Shown: positions 1 through 8,082, numbered from the stretch's first letter. The stretch is DNA of 64,000 nucleotides from Anaeromassilibacillus sp. An200 (GCF_002160025.1 NZ_NFJU01000015.1:1-64000); one strand, 5' to 3'. Made by a program: numbers and translations. Notes: a model not told the origin generated them from the sequence alone.

Positions 1-645
1 GCAACCGGACTACGCCTGCTGACTTTAGTGTAGCAGATGCCGCCGTCCTATGCACTGCCTTTATTTTCATTCTCAGCTGTGATGGCATTTCATGAGGCGT
101 TGAAAACTGCATACCCATTCATCAAGCACATTCCCGCTGCTTTGGCGAAAGCCAAAGCCCAGGTAGCGGCTGCGCGGCGATCTGCCGGGAGAAAACAACG
201 AGACACCACCGAAAAAAGAAATTGTAGGTCTTTGGTTTGTTCTTCCCGGCAAGGAGCGAGAAACAGCAGGCTGCCAGTACCGGGCGGCTCCCGGTACGGC
301 CATGACCAGCAGCGGGGACAATGATACTCCCGTCCAGCCTAATGTCCGAGCGTTGAAGCGGTTTACTGCCGTGATCCGTCGCAGGCAATGGGGGCGGTTG
401 CGTGAGAACCACGCGAGGGGTGAGATTCCCCGTGGAGCTGGTGAGCCGCCAGCCGTTTGATGACTTCCCGCAGTGTTCCGGGGTGTCGAGGACAAATAGG
501 AACACTTTGAAATATGGGCCGTACAGCAGGACGGGCCAATGAAAACAGAGGATTGTTTTATCTATCCCCGGCCTTCATTCTGTTCTGCTGTCCGGCTCTA
601 CATAGGCGGCACTTGCCGCCTGCATTTCAAAGGGAGGTCATAAGC
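1..645. other. End of mobile element, no confident gene
   Basis: No convincing gene was found in this stretch. A reading frame open from the left edge stops near 107 and could be the C-terminus of a protein that begins outside the window. A second plus-strand frame is open from about 176 to 463, but it has no well-placed start with a ribosome binding site. Opposite-strand frames here are arginine-, proline- and serine-rich and look like shadows. A perfect 8-bp stem with a 5-nt loop lies at 277-297. The position upstream of a MazF-like gene, an excisionase and an integrase suggests cargo or a degenerate end of an integrative element. Confidence 0.4.
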
Positions 646-1182
646 ATGAACAGAACATATCATCGCGGCGATATGTACTATGCCGATTTGGGCCGGGGAA
701 TCGGCTCCGAGCAGGAAGGCTATCGCCCTGTCCTTATTATTCAGAACGATACTGGAAACAAGCACAGCCCCACGGTCATTGTGGCGGCCATATCCAGCAA
801 AGTGGACGCCAAGGCCAAGCTGCCCACCCATTACCTTCTCAAAGCAGAGAACGGCCTGGAGCTGCCTTCTCTGGTGCTGATGGAGCAGCTCCGCACCATT
901 GATAAAAGGCGGCTGGAAACGTACATCGGACATCTGGAGGAACCGCATATCCGCCGGCTCAACCGCGCTCTGGCAGTCAGCGTGGGATTGATTGAAGAAA
1001 CGCCGAAAAATTTAATCATGTGCCTTTGTCCGGCCTGTGCCAATAACTTCTACGGCACAGGCTCTTATTATTTGCGCCGGGTCCACCCTGGCCGGGTGGA
1101 AAAGGACATCTGCACCTACTGCGGCCAGCGGCCCGGTTTTGACTATGAAGTGATAAAGAGAAAACAGGAGGCTGAAAAATGA
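646..1182 (+). CDS. PemK/MazF family protein with C-terminal cysteine (zinc-binding-like) extension
   Basis: This 178-residue protein starts with ATG 7-8 nt after AGGGAGGT. Residues 1-115 match the PemK/MazF endoribonuclease fold: an N-terminal RGDxYYADLG segment, then RPVLIIQND and a TVIVAAISS strand. The last 60 residues are an extension with C126, C128 and C131 paired with C156 and C159, which looks like a zinc knuckle and is absent from ordinary MazF toxins. No antitoxin gene precedes it. A 7-bp hairpin (604-621) lies just upstream of the ribosome binding site. The stop overlaps the next start (ATGA). MazF proteins cleave RNA; here the neighbours suggest a role in element control rather than a free-standing toxin-antitoxin pair, which is inference. 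Confidence 0.85.
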   Translation: MNRTYHRGDMYYADLGRGIGSEQEGYRPVLIIQNDTGNKHSPTVIVAAISSKVDAKAKLPTHYLLKAENGLELPSLVLMEQLRTIDKRRLETYIGHLEEPHIRRLNRALAVSVGLIEETPKNLIMCLCPACANNFYGTGSYYLRRVHPGRVEKDICTYCGQRPGFDYEVIKRKQEAEK

Positions 1183-1397
1183 CCATAGACAGCGCATATC
1201 AGCTTATGTTTTCGGAATATCCCGATATAGTTACGGTTCCGCAAATGTGTAAAATGCTTGGAGGAATCAGTCTAAAGACCGGATACCGGCTTCTTAAAAA
1301 AGGCGAGATCGAGTCGTTCTCTATCGGGCGAATCTACCGTATTCCCAAAATCAGCATTCTCCAATATTTGGGGTTGAACGAAGAATCCAATGCGTAA
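1179..1397 (+). CDS. Excisionase-like helix-turn-helix protein
   Basis: This is a 72-residue protein translationally coupled to the MazF-like gene (ATGA overlap). The region VTVPQMCKMLG...TGYRLLKKGEIESFSIGRIYRIP is the winged-helix layout of Xis/MerR-type excisionase proteins: a recognition helix, then a short beta wing carrying arginines. Its place 99 bp upstream of a tyrosine integrase supports a directionality factor that favours excision. The last codons lie inside a 15-bp sequence repeated downstream of the integrase, so the gene's 3' end may also serve as a protein-binding site. Confidence 0.85.
   Translation: MTIDSAYQLMFSEYPDIVTVPQMCKMLGGISLKTGYRLLKKGEIESFSIGRIYRIPKISILQYLGLNEESNA
1380..1394 (+). 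repeat. 15-bp direct repeat, copy 1 (end of excisionase gene)
   Basis: GAAGAATCCAATGCG occurs here and again exactly at 2775-2789. The copies flank the integrase gene in the same orientation. This is the usual arrangement of arm-type integrase or excisionase binding sites, but that role is inferred. Confidence 0.6.
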
Positions 1398-1495
1398 AAC
1401 CTCGTCGCACATTTGCCGTGTTTAGAAACTCTTGCTACAATAAAAGGGTCAACGGCAGATGAATTGCGCTGCACCACCAAAGGAGGTTTTATTTT

Positions 1496-2701
1496 ATGGT
1501 TGCAGGACATCTGCGTGAAAAAAGAGGATACTATCATATCGTCCTCAGTTATACAGACGAAAACGGAAAGCGTCAAACGCCTTCCAAATCCACAGGGCTG
1601 CCCGTCAAGGGCAATAAAAAGCGTGCCGAAGCCATGCTTCAGGAGGCGCGCCGCACGATGGAGGCTGAATTACAGCTCCGTCAGATGGAAAGGGAAAAAG
1701 GATACACCGACAACCCTGCGGACATTCTTTTTACCCGGTTCCTACTGGATTGGCTGGAAATGATGAAGGCCAGCGTGGAAATCACCACTTATGCGGCTTA
1801 TTCATCCGGTATCAAGAATCGGATTGTCCCTTATTTTGAGGAACACCATCCAGGGCTTCGGCTGAGGCAGGTTACGCCTAAGCAGTTGCAGGACTACTAC
1901 ACTTACGAAATGAAGGTAAATGGAGTGTCGGCCAATACGGTGATCCACCGCCATGCCAACATCCGAAAGGCCCTGCAATATGCGTTTAAGACGGGGCTTC
2001 TGTCGAGCAATCCGGCGGATCGAATTGAACGCCCCAAAAAGCAGAAATTTGTGGGCAGCATTTACGATGAGCATGAGCTGGAAAAGTTATTCCAGATCGT
2101 GCGCGGCGATCCGATTGAACTGGGCGTCATACTGGCGGCTTTCTACGGGTTGCGCCGGAGCGAAGTCGTGGGTTTGAAATGGGACGCTATTGACTTTAAG
2201 AAAAAGACCATCACCATCCGCCATACCGTGACCCAGGTGACGCTCAACGGGAAAAGTACGATCATTGAAAAGGACCGTACCAAAACCAAGTCCAGCTACC
2301 GCACGTTGCCGCTGGTTCCACCCTTTGAGGAATTGCTGCACCGGTTAAAACTCCAACAGGAGCAAAACCGAAAGCTCTGCGGCAAGTCTTACAACACCGA
2401 AGCCGAAGGATATATCTATGTCAATGAAATTGGCGAACTTGTGAAGCCGGGTTATATCACACAGCACTTTCCGCTGATTTTAGAGAAGTATGGCCTACGA
2501 AAAATACGATTCCACGATCTCCGTCATAGCTGTGCGAGTCTGCTTTATGCCAACGGGGTCAGCCTGAAGGAAATACAAGAATGGCTGGGCCACAGCGATA
2601 TTTCTACGACCTCTAATATCTATACTCATTTGGATTTCAATTCCAAAGTGGCGTCTGCCAACGCGATCATGGGGGTATATCCTACGGTGGTCCATGACTG
2701 A
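1496..2701 (+). CDS. int: Tyrosine-type site-specific integrase
   Basis: This 401-residue recombinase starts with ATG 10 nt after AAAGGAGG. It has an N-terminal arm-binding domain (about 1-75), a SAM-like core-binding domain (about 76-180) and a catalytic domain (about 185-395). The catalytic set is visible: R220 in YGLRRSE, a lysine in the TKTKSSYR hairpin near 263-265, H340 and R343 in FHDLRH, H366 in WLGHSD, and nucleophile Y376 in NIYTHLD. It is the last gene of the element and points at tRNA-Leu 150 bp away, so it very probably recombines at the 3' end of that tRNA. The closest family is Tn916/ICE-type integrases of Firmicutes. Confidence 0.97.
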   Translation: MVAGHLREKRGYYHIVLSYTDENGKRQTPSKSTGLPVKGNKKRAEAMLQEARRTMEAELQLRQMEREKGYTDNPADILFTRFLLDWLEMMKASVEITTYAAYSSGIKNRIVPYFEEHHPGLRLRQVTPKQLQDYYTYEMKVNGVSANTVIHRHANIRKALQYAFKTGLLSSNPADRIERPKKQKFVGSIYDEHELEKLFQIVRGDPIELGVILAAFYGLRRSEVVGLKWDAIDFKKKTITIRHTVTQVTLNGKSTIIEKDRTKTKSSYRTLPLVPPFEELLHRLKLQQEQNRKLCGKSYNTEAEGYIYVNEIGELVKPGYITQHFPLILEKYGLRKIRFHDLRHSCASLLYANGVSLKEIQEWLGHSDISTTSNIYTHLDFNSKVASANAIMGVYPTVVHD

Positions 2702-2740
2702 AATGGACCTCCAAATTTGCCTCAAAACAGGAGGTCCATT
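2702..2740. repeat. Perfect 11-bp inverted repeat after integrase
   Basis: AATGGACCTCC at 2702-2712 pairs perfectly with GGAGGTCCATT at 2730-2740 across a 17-nt loop, starting inside the integrase stop region. No T-run follows, so it is not a typical terminator. GGAGGTCCAT recurs at 2983-2992, beyond the tRNA. It may be a weak terminator for int or a recombination protein site. Confidence 0.6.
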
Positions 2741-2774
2741 GTCAAAAAAGCCTGATTTTGCTGATGTGCATGGA

Positions 2775-2789
2775 GAAGAATCCAATGCG
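2775..2789 (+). repeat. 15-bp direct repeat, copy 2 (between integrase and tRNA-Leu)
   Basis: This is an exact copy of the sequence at 1380-1394, located 62 bp from the 3' end of the tRNA gene. It is a candidate arm-type site of the element's attachment region. Confidence 0.6.
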
Positions 2790-2795
2790 CCAAGC

Positions 2796-2840
2796 AAAAA
2801 AGAAAGCCCGCAAACCCTTGATTTTACTGGGTTTGCGAGC
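2796..2840 (-). terminator. Intrinsic terminator of tRNA-Leu
   Basis: Read on the minus strand, GCTCGCAAACCC and GGGTTTGCGGGC form a 12-position stem with one mismatch. It is followed by TTTCTTTTTT and starts 11 nt after the tRNA 3' end. Confidence 0.85.
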
Positions 2841-2850
2841 CATTGAATTC

Positions 2851-2937
2851 TGGTGCCGGTGGTGGGACTCGAACCCACACACCCTTGCGGATAACAGATT
2901 TTGAGTCTGTCTCGTCTGCCAATTCCGACACACCGGC
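2851..2937 (-). tRNA. tRNA-Leu (anticodon CAA)
   Basis: This is an 87-nt class II tRNA with encoded CCA. The acceptor stem GCCGGTG pairs with CACCGGC, the anticodon stem CAGA/TCTG encloses the loop CTCAAAA (anticodon CAA), a long variable arm follows, and the T arm is GTGGGTTCGAGTCCCAC. The 3' end faces the integrase, which makes it the probable attB site. Because the 3' end is intact, the element presumably restores it on insertion. Confidence 0.97.
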
Positions 2938-3084
2938 ATTTATATTTTTAAGTCTTACCCCGGATGGAGCCTCTGAGAAATCGGAGGTCCATCGTGGGGG
3001 GACATTAAAAATCACTTACATATTGAATTGTCAAATTTCCTTGAAAAATCAAGGGTTCCGGCCGAAGTGGTAACAATAGACGAA

Positions 3085-3128
3085 CAAGATTTTGAGTCCA
3101 CTACGTCTGCCAATTCCATCACACCGGC
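3085..3128 (-). pseudogene. Truncated tRNA-Leu(CAA) relic (5' half)
   Basis: On the minus strand this begins GCCGGTGTG, contains GGAATTGGCAGACG and reaches GACTCAAAATCT. It matches the intact tRNA-Leu at most positions over the acceptor 5' strand, D arm and anticodon loop. After the anticodon stem the similarity stops: there is no variable arm, T arm or 3' acceptor strand. It lies 147 bp upstream of the intact gene on the same strand. The rest of 2938-3297 shows no gene; a small palindrome, CCTTGA-AAAA-TCAAGG, lies at 3040-3055. Confidence 0.75.
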
Positions 3129-3253
3129 AAAAGAACGAAAATAATTATATCTGATTTTCCCTCAAAAAGCAAGAGGTTTTCAAAATATTTTACAGATTTG
3201 CAAACCGGTATTTTAAAAATCCGGAAGCGGCGGAAGCCGATCCGTGATCATGC

Positions 3254-3298
3254 AACAGGAGGCGTCTCAGCGTTTTTACGCCGCAGACGCCTCCTGTT
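3254..3298 (-). terminator. Hairpin at the end of the DUF2871 gene
   Basis: A 14-bp stem (AACAGGAGGCGTCT with its complement at 3285-3298) overlaps the TAA stop of the minus-strand gene. No clear T-run follows, so termination here is only probable. Confidence 0.5.
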
Positions 3299-3726
3299 TA
3301 CTTTGCCGCCTTTTTGCCGCCGCACGCCGCTGATCGAATCCGGAGAAGCAGCAGAACGATACTCACACCCAACAAAATGTGGCCAATCCCCGCAAACCCG
3401 GAAATGGCCGCGCTTGCTCCACTTGACAAAGAGATTTCCAACGTCTGAACAATCCCCCTCACAACCAGCATCGCACTTGTCAGGTTCAGTCCCACATGGT
3501 AAACTGCCAGCACACGCTTTGTTTTTTCGGCGGTAAAAGAAAAATTCCGCTCCAACAAAAGCAGCATCAGAAACCACACCATTCCCAGCAGAAAATAATG
3601 CGTATGTACCATTGACAATGTGGTTCTGCCGGTAAAGCCATTGAATTTGGTAAATTCCTGGTAAAACACACCTCCCGCCATGGCAAGAATCGCATACACC
3701 AAAGCAGCATTACAATACCGTTTCAT
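3298..3726 (-). CDS. DUF2871 family four-helix membrane protein
   Basis: This is a 142-residue membrane protein. ATG at 3726 is preserved by GAAGGAGG at good spacing; upstream in-frame codons extend the frame but lack such a site. Four hydrophobic segments (about 7-21, 42-59, 73-95 and 108-130) and histidines in or next to them (H41, H43, H77, H116) recall heme-copper-oxidase-like folds, which DUF2871 proteins resemble. The function is unknown. The gene is monocistronic, with hairpins on both sides. Confidence 0.85.
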   Translation of the reverse strand: MKRYCNAALVYAILAMAGGVFYQEFTKFNGFTGRTTLSMVHTHYFLLGMVWFLMLLLLERNFSFTAEKTKRVLAVYHVGLNLTSAMLVVRGIVQTLEISLSSGASAAISGFAGIGHILLGVSIVLLLLRIRSAACGGKKAAK

Positions 3727-3895
3727 CGAATTCCTCCTTCTTAACCTCTCAAGCGCTGCCGCAAAACACATTGGTGCAGGCAGACGCTTCGCAATATGAA
3801 CATTGTTCATTATAACAGATCCGGCATATCCTGTCAATTTTTCTTGCTAAATTCCCACCATATTACGCTCCTCCCTCACTCGGGGACGAAAGCAT

Positions 3896-3937
3896 TAAAA
3901 AGCATGCTGTGGGAATGATCTCACAGCATGCTTTTTC
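3896..3937. terminator. Bidirectional-looking intrinsic terminator
   Basis: AAAAAGCATGCTGTG and CACAGCATGCTTTTTC form a long stem flanked by A and T runs. It lies just past the DUF6171 stop on the minus strand and ends that operon with the arabinofuranosidase gene. Confidence 0.8.
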
Positions 3938-3958
3938 TCAATTTGTATTGTACCGGGG

Positions 3959-4243
3959 CTACTGCACAGCGCTCCAGTGCGCGGGGACAGCGGGACAGGC
4001 GGAAGAGCGGCGGGCCGCCCGAATTTCCACATAGCATCCGCACAGATTACAGGTGGCGTTCACAAGTTCCGTGCACTCCTTACAGGCGGCAAGCCTTGCA
4101 TCATACACATCGTCCGGTGTGCGCTCTTTCTCCGGCAAACGCGCGCGATAACGGCGGACGCTCTCCAGATAATCGCCTTCTCCCAGTTCCTCCAGCAAAC
4201 AGCGTCGGCAAACGCGGCCGGATGCTCCAACTGTACGGTCCAT
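3959..4243 (-). CDS. DUF6171 family cysteine-rich small protein
   Basis: This 94-residue protein starts 5 nt after the arabinofuranosidase stop, so it is co-transcribed. Cysteine pairs C12/C15, C54/C57 and C65/C68/C70 suggest one or two zinc sites. The LLEEL...YRARLP...RLAACKECTELVNATCNLCGCYVEIRA pattern matches DUF6171 proteins of Clostridia. The C-terminal 15 residues are low in information. The function is unknown, and nothing in the sequence ties it to arabinan use beyond position. Confidence 0.8.
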   Translation of the reverse strand: MDRTVGASGRVCRRCLLEELGEGDYLESVRRYRARLPEKERTPDDVYDARLAACKECTELVNATCNLCGCYVEIRAARRSSACPAVPAHWSAVQ

Positions 4244-4248
4244 CGCGG

Positions 4249-5724
4249 TTATTCCAACGCGATGGCAGCGACACTGCACGCGGGAAGTGTCATCTTCACA
4301 CTGCCGCCGCAGCGCTCAAAGCCAGTGAAATTCTGCGGCTTGACCGTCTCGGGAGCCTCAAAGGTATTGTGGGCGCCCATCGCTCCTGCCAACAGGCGAA
4401 CAGAAATGGATGCATTCTCTTTGCCCGACACACAAAGCTCAATCTCCTGACTCTCTGTCGCGGAGAGGTTTGCTACTGTGACGTGGATGCGGCCTTCGGC
4501 ATCCATGGAAGCAGACTGGTGCAGTGAGGGAACCTTCTGATCGCCCACACCAATTTCATGCGCCTCCACATAGCTGTCAAGCAGCGTGGCGTCCTGATGC
4601 TCCTTGTACAGATCAAACACATGGTAGGTCGGCGTCAGCAGCATTTTCTCGCCCTCGGTAAGAACAACGGCCTGCAAAACGTTGACCATTTGGGCAATAT
4701 TGGCCATAACGATTCCGTCGGCGTGGCTGTTGAAAATATTCAGTGTGACAGCAGCCAGAACAGCATCGCGCATGGTATTCTGCTGGTAGAGGAAGCCGGG
4801 ATTGGTACCGGGCTCCACATCGTACCATGCACCCCACTCGTCCACAATCAAACCGACACGGCCTTCGGGATCGTGGCGGCGCATGATGCTCAGATGGTTG
4901 CTTACCAGTTCCTCCATCCGCAAACCCTTTTTCAGAGTACGGTAGTAGGTTTCCTCGTCAAAGCCTGTCGCCGCACCTTTCTCCTGCCAATTATCATTGG
5001 GAAGCGTATAATAATGCAGCGTCAAAGCGTCGGCATACTTGCCGGCGATCTCCATCACCTTGTCCGTCCACTCATAATCCCCTGCGTTCGGGCCGCAGGC
5101 AATCTTGAATACCTTGTTGTCGCCGTAATTGCGCACATACGTCGCATACCGGCGGAACAGATCGGCGTAATACTCCGGGCGCATATTGCCGCCGCATCCC
5201 CAGTTCTCGTTGCCCACGCCAAAATACGTCAGCTTCCAGGGCTCCTCACGGCCGTTCTGCTTTCTCAGCTCCGCCATCGGGGATACGCCGTCGAACGTCA
5301 TGTACTCGACCCACTCGCTCATCTCCTGCACCGTGCCGCTGCCCACGTTGCCGTTCACATACGGCTCGCAGCCGATCTGGCGGCACAGCTCCATAAACTC
5401 ATGCGTGCCAAAGGAGTTGTCCTCCACCACGCCGCCCCAGTGGGTGTTCACCATGCGCTTGCGGCCCTCCTTCGGGCCGATGCCGTCCTTCCAGTGGTAC
5501 TCGTCGGCAAAGCAGCCGCCCGGCCAGCGCAGAACCGGTACACGAATCTGCCTGAGCGCCTCCACAACATCCGTACGCATTCCGTTCACATTCGGAATCG
5601 GGCTGTCCTTTCCCACAAACAGTCCGTTATAAATGCAGCGGCCCAGATGCTCGGAAAAATGGCCGTAAATATTACGGTTGATTTTCGCTCCCTTTTTTTC
5701 TGTGTTTACAATCAGTTTTGCCAA
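4249..5724 (-). CDS. abfA: Alpha-L-arabinofuranosidase, GH51
   Basis: This 491-residue enzyme releases terminal L-arabinose from arabinoxylan and arabinan oligosaccharides. The start has AAAAGGAGGAA 4-5 nt upstream. The N-terminal [16 protein letters not shown] and the (beta/alpha)8 barrel are typical of GH51. The acid/base is E173 in GVGNENWG and the nucleophile is E296 in VDEWGAWYD. There is no signal peptide, so it acts in the cytoplasm on imported oligosaccharides. Length is normal for the family. It is divergent from an AraC regulator, and a promoter match (5777-5805) drives it. No arabinose isomerase or transporter lies nearby. Confidence 0.95.
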   Translation of the reverse strand: MAKLIVNTEKKGAKINRNIYGHFSEHLGRCIYNGLFVGKDSPIPNVNGMRTDVVEALRQIRVPVLRWPGGCFADEYHWKDGIGPKEGRKRMVNTHWGGVVEDNSFGTHEFMELCRQIGCEPYVNGNVGSGTVQEMSEWVEYMTFDGVSPMAELRKQNGREEPWKLTYFGVGNENWGCGGNMRPEYYADLFRRYATYVRNYGDNKVFKIACGPNAGDYEWTDKVMEIAGKYADALTLHYYTLPNDNWQEKGAATGFDEETYYRTLKKGLRMEELVSNHLSIMRRHDPEGRVGLIVDEWGAWYDVEPGTNPGFLYQQNTMRDAVLAAVTLNIFNSHADGIVMANIAQMVNVLQAVVLTEGEKMLLTPTYHVFDLYKEHQDATLLDSYVEAHEIGVGDQKVPSLHQSASMDAEGRIHVTVANLSATESQEIELCVSGKENASISVRLLAGAMGAHNTFEAPETVKPQNFTGFERCGGSVKMTLPACSVAAIALE

Positions 5725-5776
5725 TGAGGATTCCTCCTTTTCCCCTATGCGCGGCGCGCCTGAATTTCATGGATTC

Positions 5777-5805
5777 AGTATAGCGTCTTGCCCTTTTTCC
5801 GGCAA
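5777..5805 (-). promoter_or_regulatory. Promoter of abfA
   Basis: On the minus strand TTGCCG (5800-5805) and TATACT (5777-5782) are separated by 17 bp, 53 bp before the abfA start. Confidence 0.6.
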
Positions 5806-5888
5806 TGATTTATAATAAGGAGAAATTGACTTATCCTATGATTTTTCAGGGCCTGCCTTATGGATAAGGAGGTGTTTGTACGTTTACT

Positions 5889-6659
5889 GTGATTCAATGC
5901 GGCTATCGTTTTCTTCACCGCGAACCGCTTCGGATCGATCGCTCCGGCCTTCCCTTTTATGTCTTTGTCTATTTTCGGGCGCAGGCGCAGGCGGAGCTGG
6001 ACGGCAGAACCGTTCCCCTGCATGGACATTGGATCCTGTTTCCTCCAGGCTCCACACAGCACTACCGTTCCGCTTGCCTCCCCTATGAAGATGACTGGGT
6101 GCATTTTACTGCTCCTCAAGCGGAAACCTTTCTGCGGGATCTGGGAATTCCGCTGAGCTGTCCTGTCCTTCTGCCCGATCCTTCGCCCATTGACAGAGCC
6201 ATTTTAAGCATGCAGAATTTACAGGGACAAAAGGCTGCCTGGATGGATTCCCTGATCGCTTCCTACCTTTCCTGCATGTTTTATGATCTCAGCAAGCTGT
6301 CTCCCAGCATCGGCGTGCAAACCGGTTCGCACCGCTACTATCAGGAACTGTCACAGCTGCGTACGGAGCTGTTCAGCAATCCATCCGCAGGTACGACTGT
6401 GGAAACTCTGGCTGCGCGCATCGGTCTGAGCGGTTCCTATCTTCAAGCTCTGTATAAAACAGAATTTGGTGTATCCATCGGAGAGGATATCATCCGCGGC
6501 CGCTTGGATCGGGCCAAGTATCTGCTGGCCAACAGCGAAACTCCTGTGGCCAGAGTCGCGGAAGCCAGCGGCTACCGCTGTGAGGCCCATTTCATGCGGC
6601 AATTCAAGCGTATGACTGGTATGACGCCGGGTGAATACCGCCGCAGCACCCGTATCTGA
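5889..6659 (+). CDS. AraC family transcriptional regulator
   Basis: This 256-residue protein starts with GTG. AAGGAGGT lies 15 nt upstream, a slightly long spacing, and no closer in-frame start is present. Residues 20-75 look like an AraC-type cupin sensor (LDGRTVPLHGHWILFPPG). Residues about 165-250 hold two helix-turn-helix units (TVETLAARIGLSGSYLQALYK and TPVARVAEASGYRCEAHFMRQFK) and end with the usual MTPGEYRR. It is divergent from abfA, so it probably activates abfA in response to a pentose or oligosaccharide, which is inference from position. Confidence 0.9.
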   Translation: MIQCGYRFLHREPLRIDRSGLPFYVFVYFRAQAQAELDGRTVPLHGHWILFPPGSTQHYRSACLPYEDDWVHFTAPQAETFLRDLGIPLSCPVLLPDPSPIDRAILSMQNLQGQKAAWMDSLIASYLSCMFYDLSKLSPSIGVQTGSHRYYQELSQLRTELFSNPSAGTTVETLAARIGLSGSYLQALYKTEFGVSIGEDIIRGRLDRAKYLLANSETPVARVAEASGYRCEAHFMRQFKRMTGMTPGEYRRSTRI

Positions 6660-6673
6660 AAAGACTCATTTTA

Positions 6674-6730
6674 TTGACTTTTCTCACCCCCCATGATACG
6701 ATAGCGTCACATAAGTTAGAATTTTCTAAC
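6674..6730 (+). promoter_or_regulatory. Promoter with palindromic operator before ZIP transporter
   Basis: TTGACT (6674-6679) and TACGAT (6697-6702) are 17 bp apart. Just past the expected transcription start lies GTTAGAA-TT-TTCTAAC (6715-6730), a perfect inverted repeat. Its place suits a metal-responsive repressor of the DtxR or Fur type, but the protein is not identified. Confidence 0.55.
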
Positions 6731-6758
6731 CATAACCGATTCGGAAAGGAGAAATTCT

Positions 6759-7547
6759 ATGCAGCTTTCCCTTTTATGGGCGGCGGGAGCAACCGGCTTC
6801 ACCTTTGCGATGACAGCTCTGGGCGCCGCTCTTGTGTTTTTCTTCCGCAAGGAGATCCGTCCGCAGATTCAGCGTCTTTTTCTCGGTTTTGCCGCCGGTG
6901 TCATGATCGCTGCCTCTGTGTTCAGCCTTCTGATTCCGGCTATTGAGCAATCGGAGGAGGCCGGAATCCCCGGCTGGATCCCGGCGGTGGGAGGATTCGC
7001 CCTGGGCGTTGCCTTCCTGATGGCGATGGACGCCTTTCTCCCCCATCTGCATCCCGGCTCAGAGGAAGCGGAGGGACAGGCCTCCTCCTGGAAACGCACC
7101 ACCCTGATGGTCGCCGCTGTGACCCTGCACAATATCCCTGAGGGAATGGCAGTGGGCCTAACCTTCGCTTTGGCTGCACAGCAGGAGCCTGCAAACCTTT
7201 CGGCTGCCGCCGCGCTTGCCCTGGGCATTGGCCTTCAGAACTTCCCCGAAGGCGCCGCTGTCTCCCTCCCCATGCGGCGGGAAGGCACCCCGCCCGGCCG
7301 CGCCTTTTTATATGGGGCATTTTCGGGAATTGTAGAGCCTATTTTCGGAATTCTGATCGTGCTGGCCGCCCCCGTTCTTCAGCCGCTCATGCCCCTTCTG
7401 CTGAGCTTTGCCGCCGGAGCCATGCTGTATGTGGTGGTGGAGGAGCTTGTCCCAGAGGCTCATCTGGGCGACCACTCAAACACCGGCACCCTGAGCGTTA
7501 TGGCCGGCTTCCTTTTGATGATGCTCCTCGATATTGCTCTCGGCTGA
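6759..7547 (+). CDS. ZIP family metal transporter
   Basis: This 262-residue membrane protein has eight hydrophobic segments. Its AAAGGAG site lies 7-8 nt before ATG. It carries the metal-binding signatures of ZIP proteins: H124-N-I-P-E128 in the fourth helix and N161-F-P-E164 in the fifth. A cytoplasmic loop at 94-104 has H96 and H98. Length and motifs resemble the ZupT/GufA branch, which takes up zinc and other divalent metals. The gene is converging with a GNAT gene one base apart, with no terminator visible between. Confidence 0.93.
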   Translation: MQLSLLWAAGATGFTFAMTALGAALVFFFRKEIRPQIQRLFLGFAAGVMIAASVFSLLIPAIEQSEEAGIPGWIPAVGGFALGVAFLMAMDAFLPHLHPGSEEAEGQASSWKRTTLMVAAVTLHNIPEGMAVGLTFALAAQQEPANLSAAAALALGIGLQNFPEGAAVSLPMRREGTPPGRAFLYGAFSGIVEPIFGILIVLAAPVLQPLMPLLLSFAAGAMLYVVVEELVPEAHLGDHSNTGTLSVMAGFLLMMLLDIALG

Positions 7548-7548
7548 A

Positions 7549-8082
7549 TCAACCGCCGGAAAACTCCTCACGGCTCAACCGGTATACATCATGAGGCATT
7601 TCCTTTCCTCTCACCAGTTTCACAAAACGCTCTCCGGTAGGGCGCATGCCAAGCCGGCGCGCTACCGCGATGGAGGAGGTATTTTCAGGCCGGATATCTG
7701 CCCACAGGTCTGAAATTCCATACTTGGCAAACGCATAACGCGCCAGACCGGCGGCTGCTTCCGTCGCATAGCCGTTCCCCCAGAAGGCTTCATCAAAAAT
7801 CCAGCCAAGCTCCCAAACGGAACGGCCTGCCATCTCTCCCCGCATCAGGCCTGCCTGCCCTACACAGACCCCATCTTCCCGCCGCAGAGCAAGGAAATAG
7901 CCCGCTCCATCGCGCGCGTACCGCTCCTGGTTTCGCGCGATCCACGCAAGCACTTCCTCTTCGGTAAATGCATACTCCCACGCATACATAACGCGAAGGT
8001 TTCCCATAAAATGGAGCAAAGCGGGGGCATCCTGCTCCGTCATCTGCCGCAGCGTTAGGCGCGGCGTCTGCAAAAATTCCAT
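7549..8082 (-). CDS. GNAT N-acetyltransferase, RimJ/RimL type
   Basis: This is a 177-residue acetyltransferase. ATG at 8082 is chosen because AAGGAG lies 10 nt upstream; ATG at 8091 is only 1-2 nt from it. The sequence begins TPRLTLRQMTEQDAPAL, has ELGWIFDEAFWGNGYATEAA (the acetyl-CoA loop) and ISDLWADIRPENTSSIAVARRLGM near the C-terminus, all typical of the RimJ/RimL subfamily. The substrate is unknown. It lies 21 bp after ytaF in the same direction, so it may be co-transcribed. Confidence 0.92.
   Translation of the reverse strand: MEFLQTPRLTLRQMTEQDAPALLHFMGNLRVMYAWEYAFTEEEVLAWIARNQERYARDGAGYFLALRREDGVCVGQAGLMRGEMAGRSVWELGWIFDEAFWGNGYATEAAAGLARYAFAKYGISDLWADIRPENTSSIAVARRLGMRPTGERFVKLVRGKEMPHDVYRLSREEFSGG

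Noticed and set aside
73-505. Overlapping minus-strand frames in the element end
   Set aside because: No start signals, no recognisable domain, and two different frames are open at once.
2843-3073. Small plus-strand frame across tRNA-Leu
   Set aside because: It lies antisense to the tRNA gene and is a known kind of annotation artefact.
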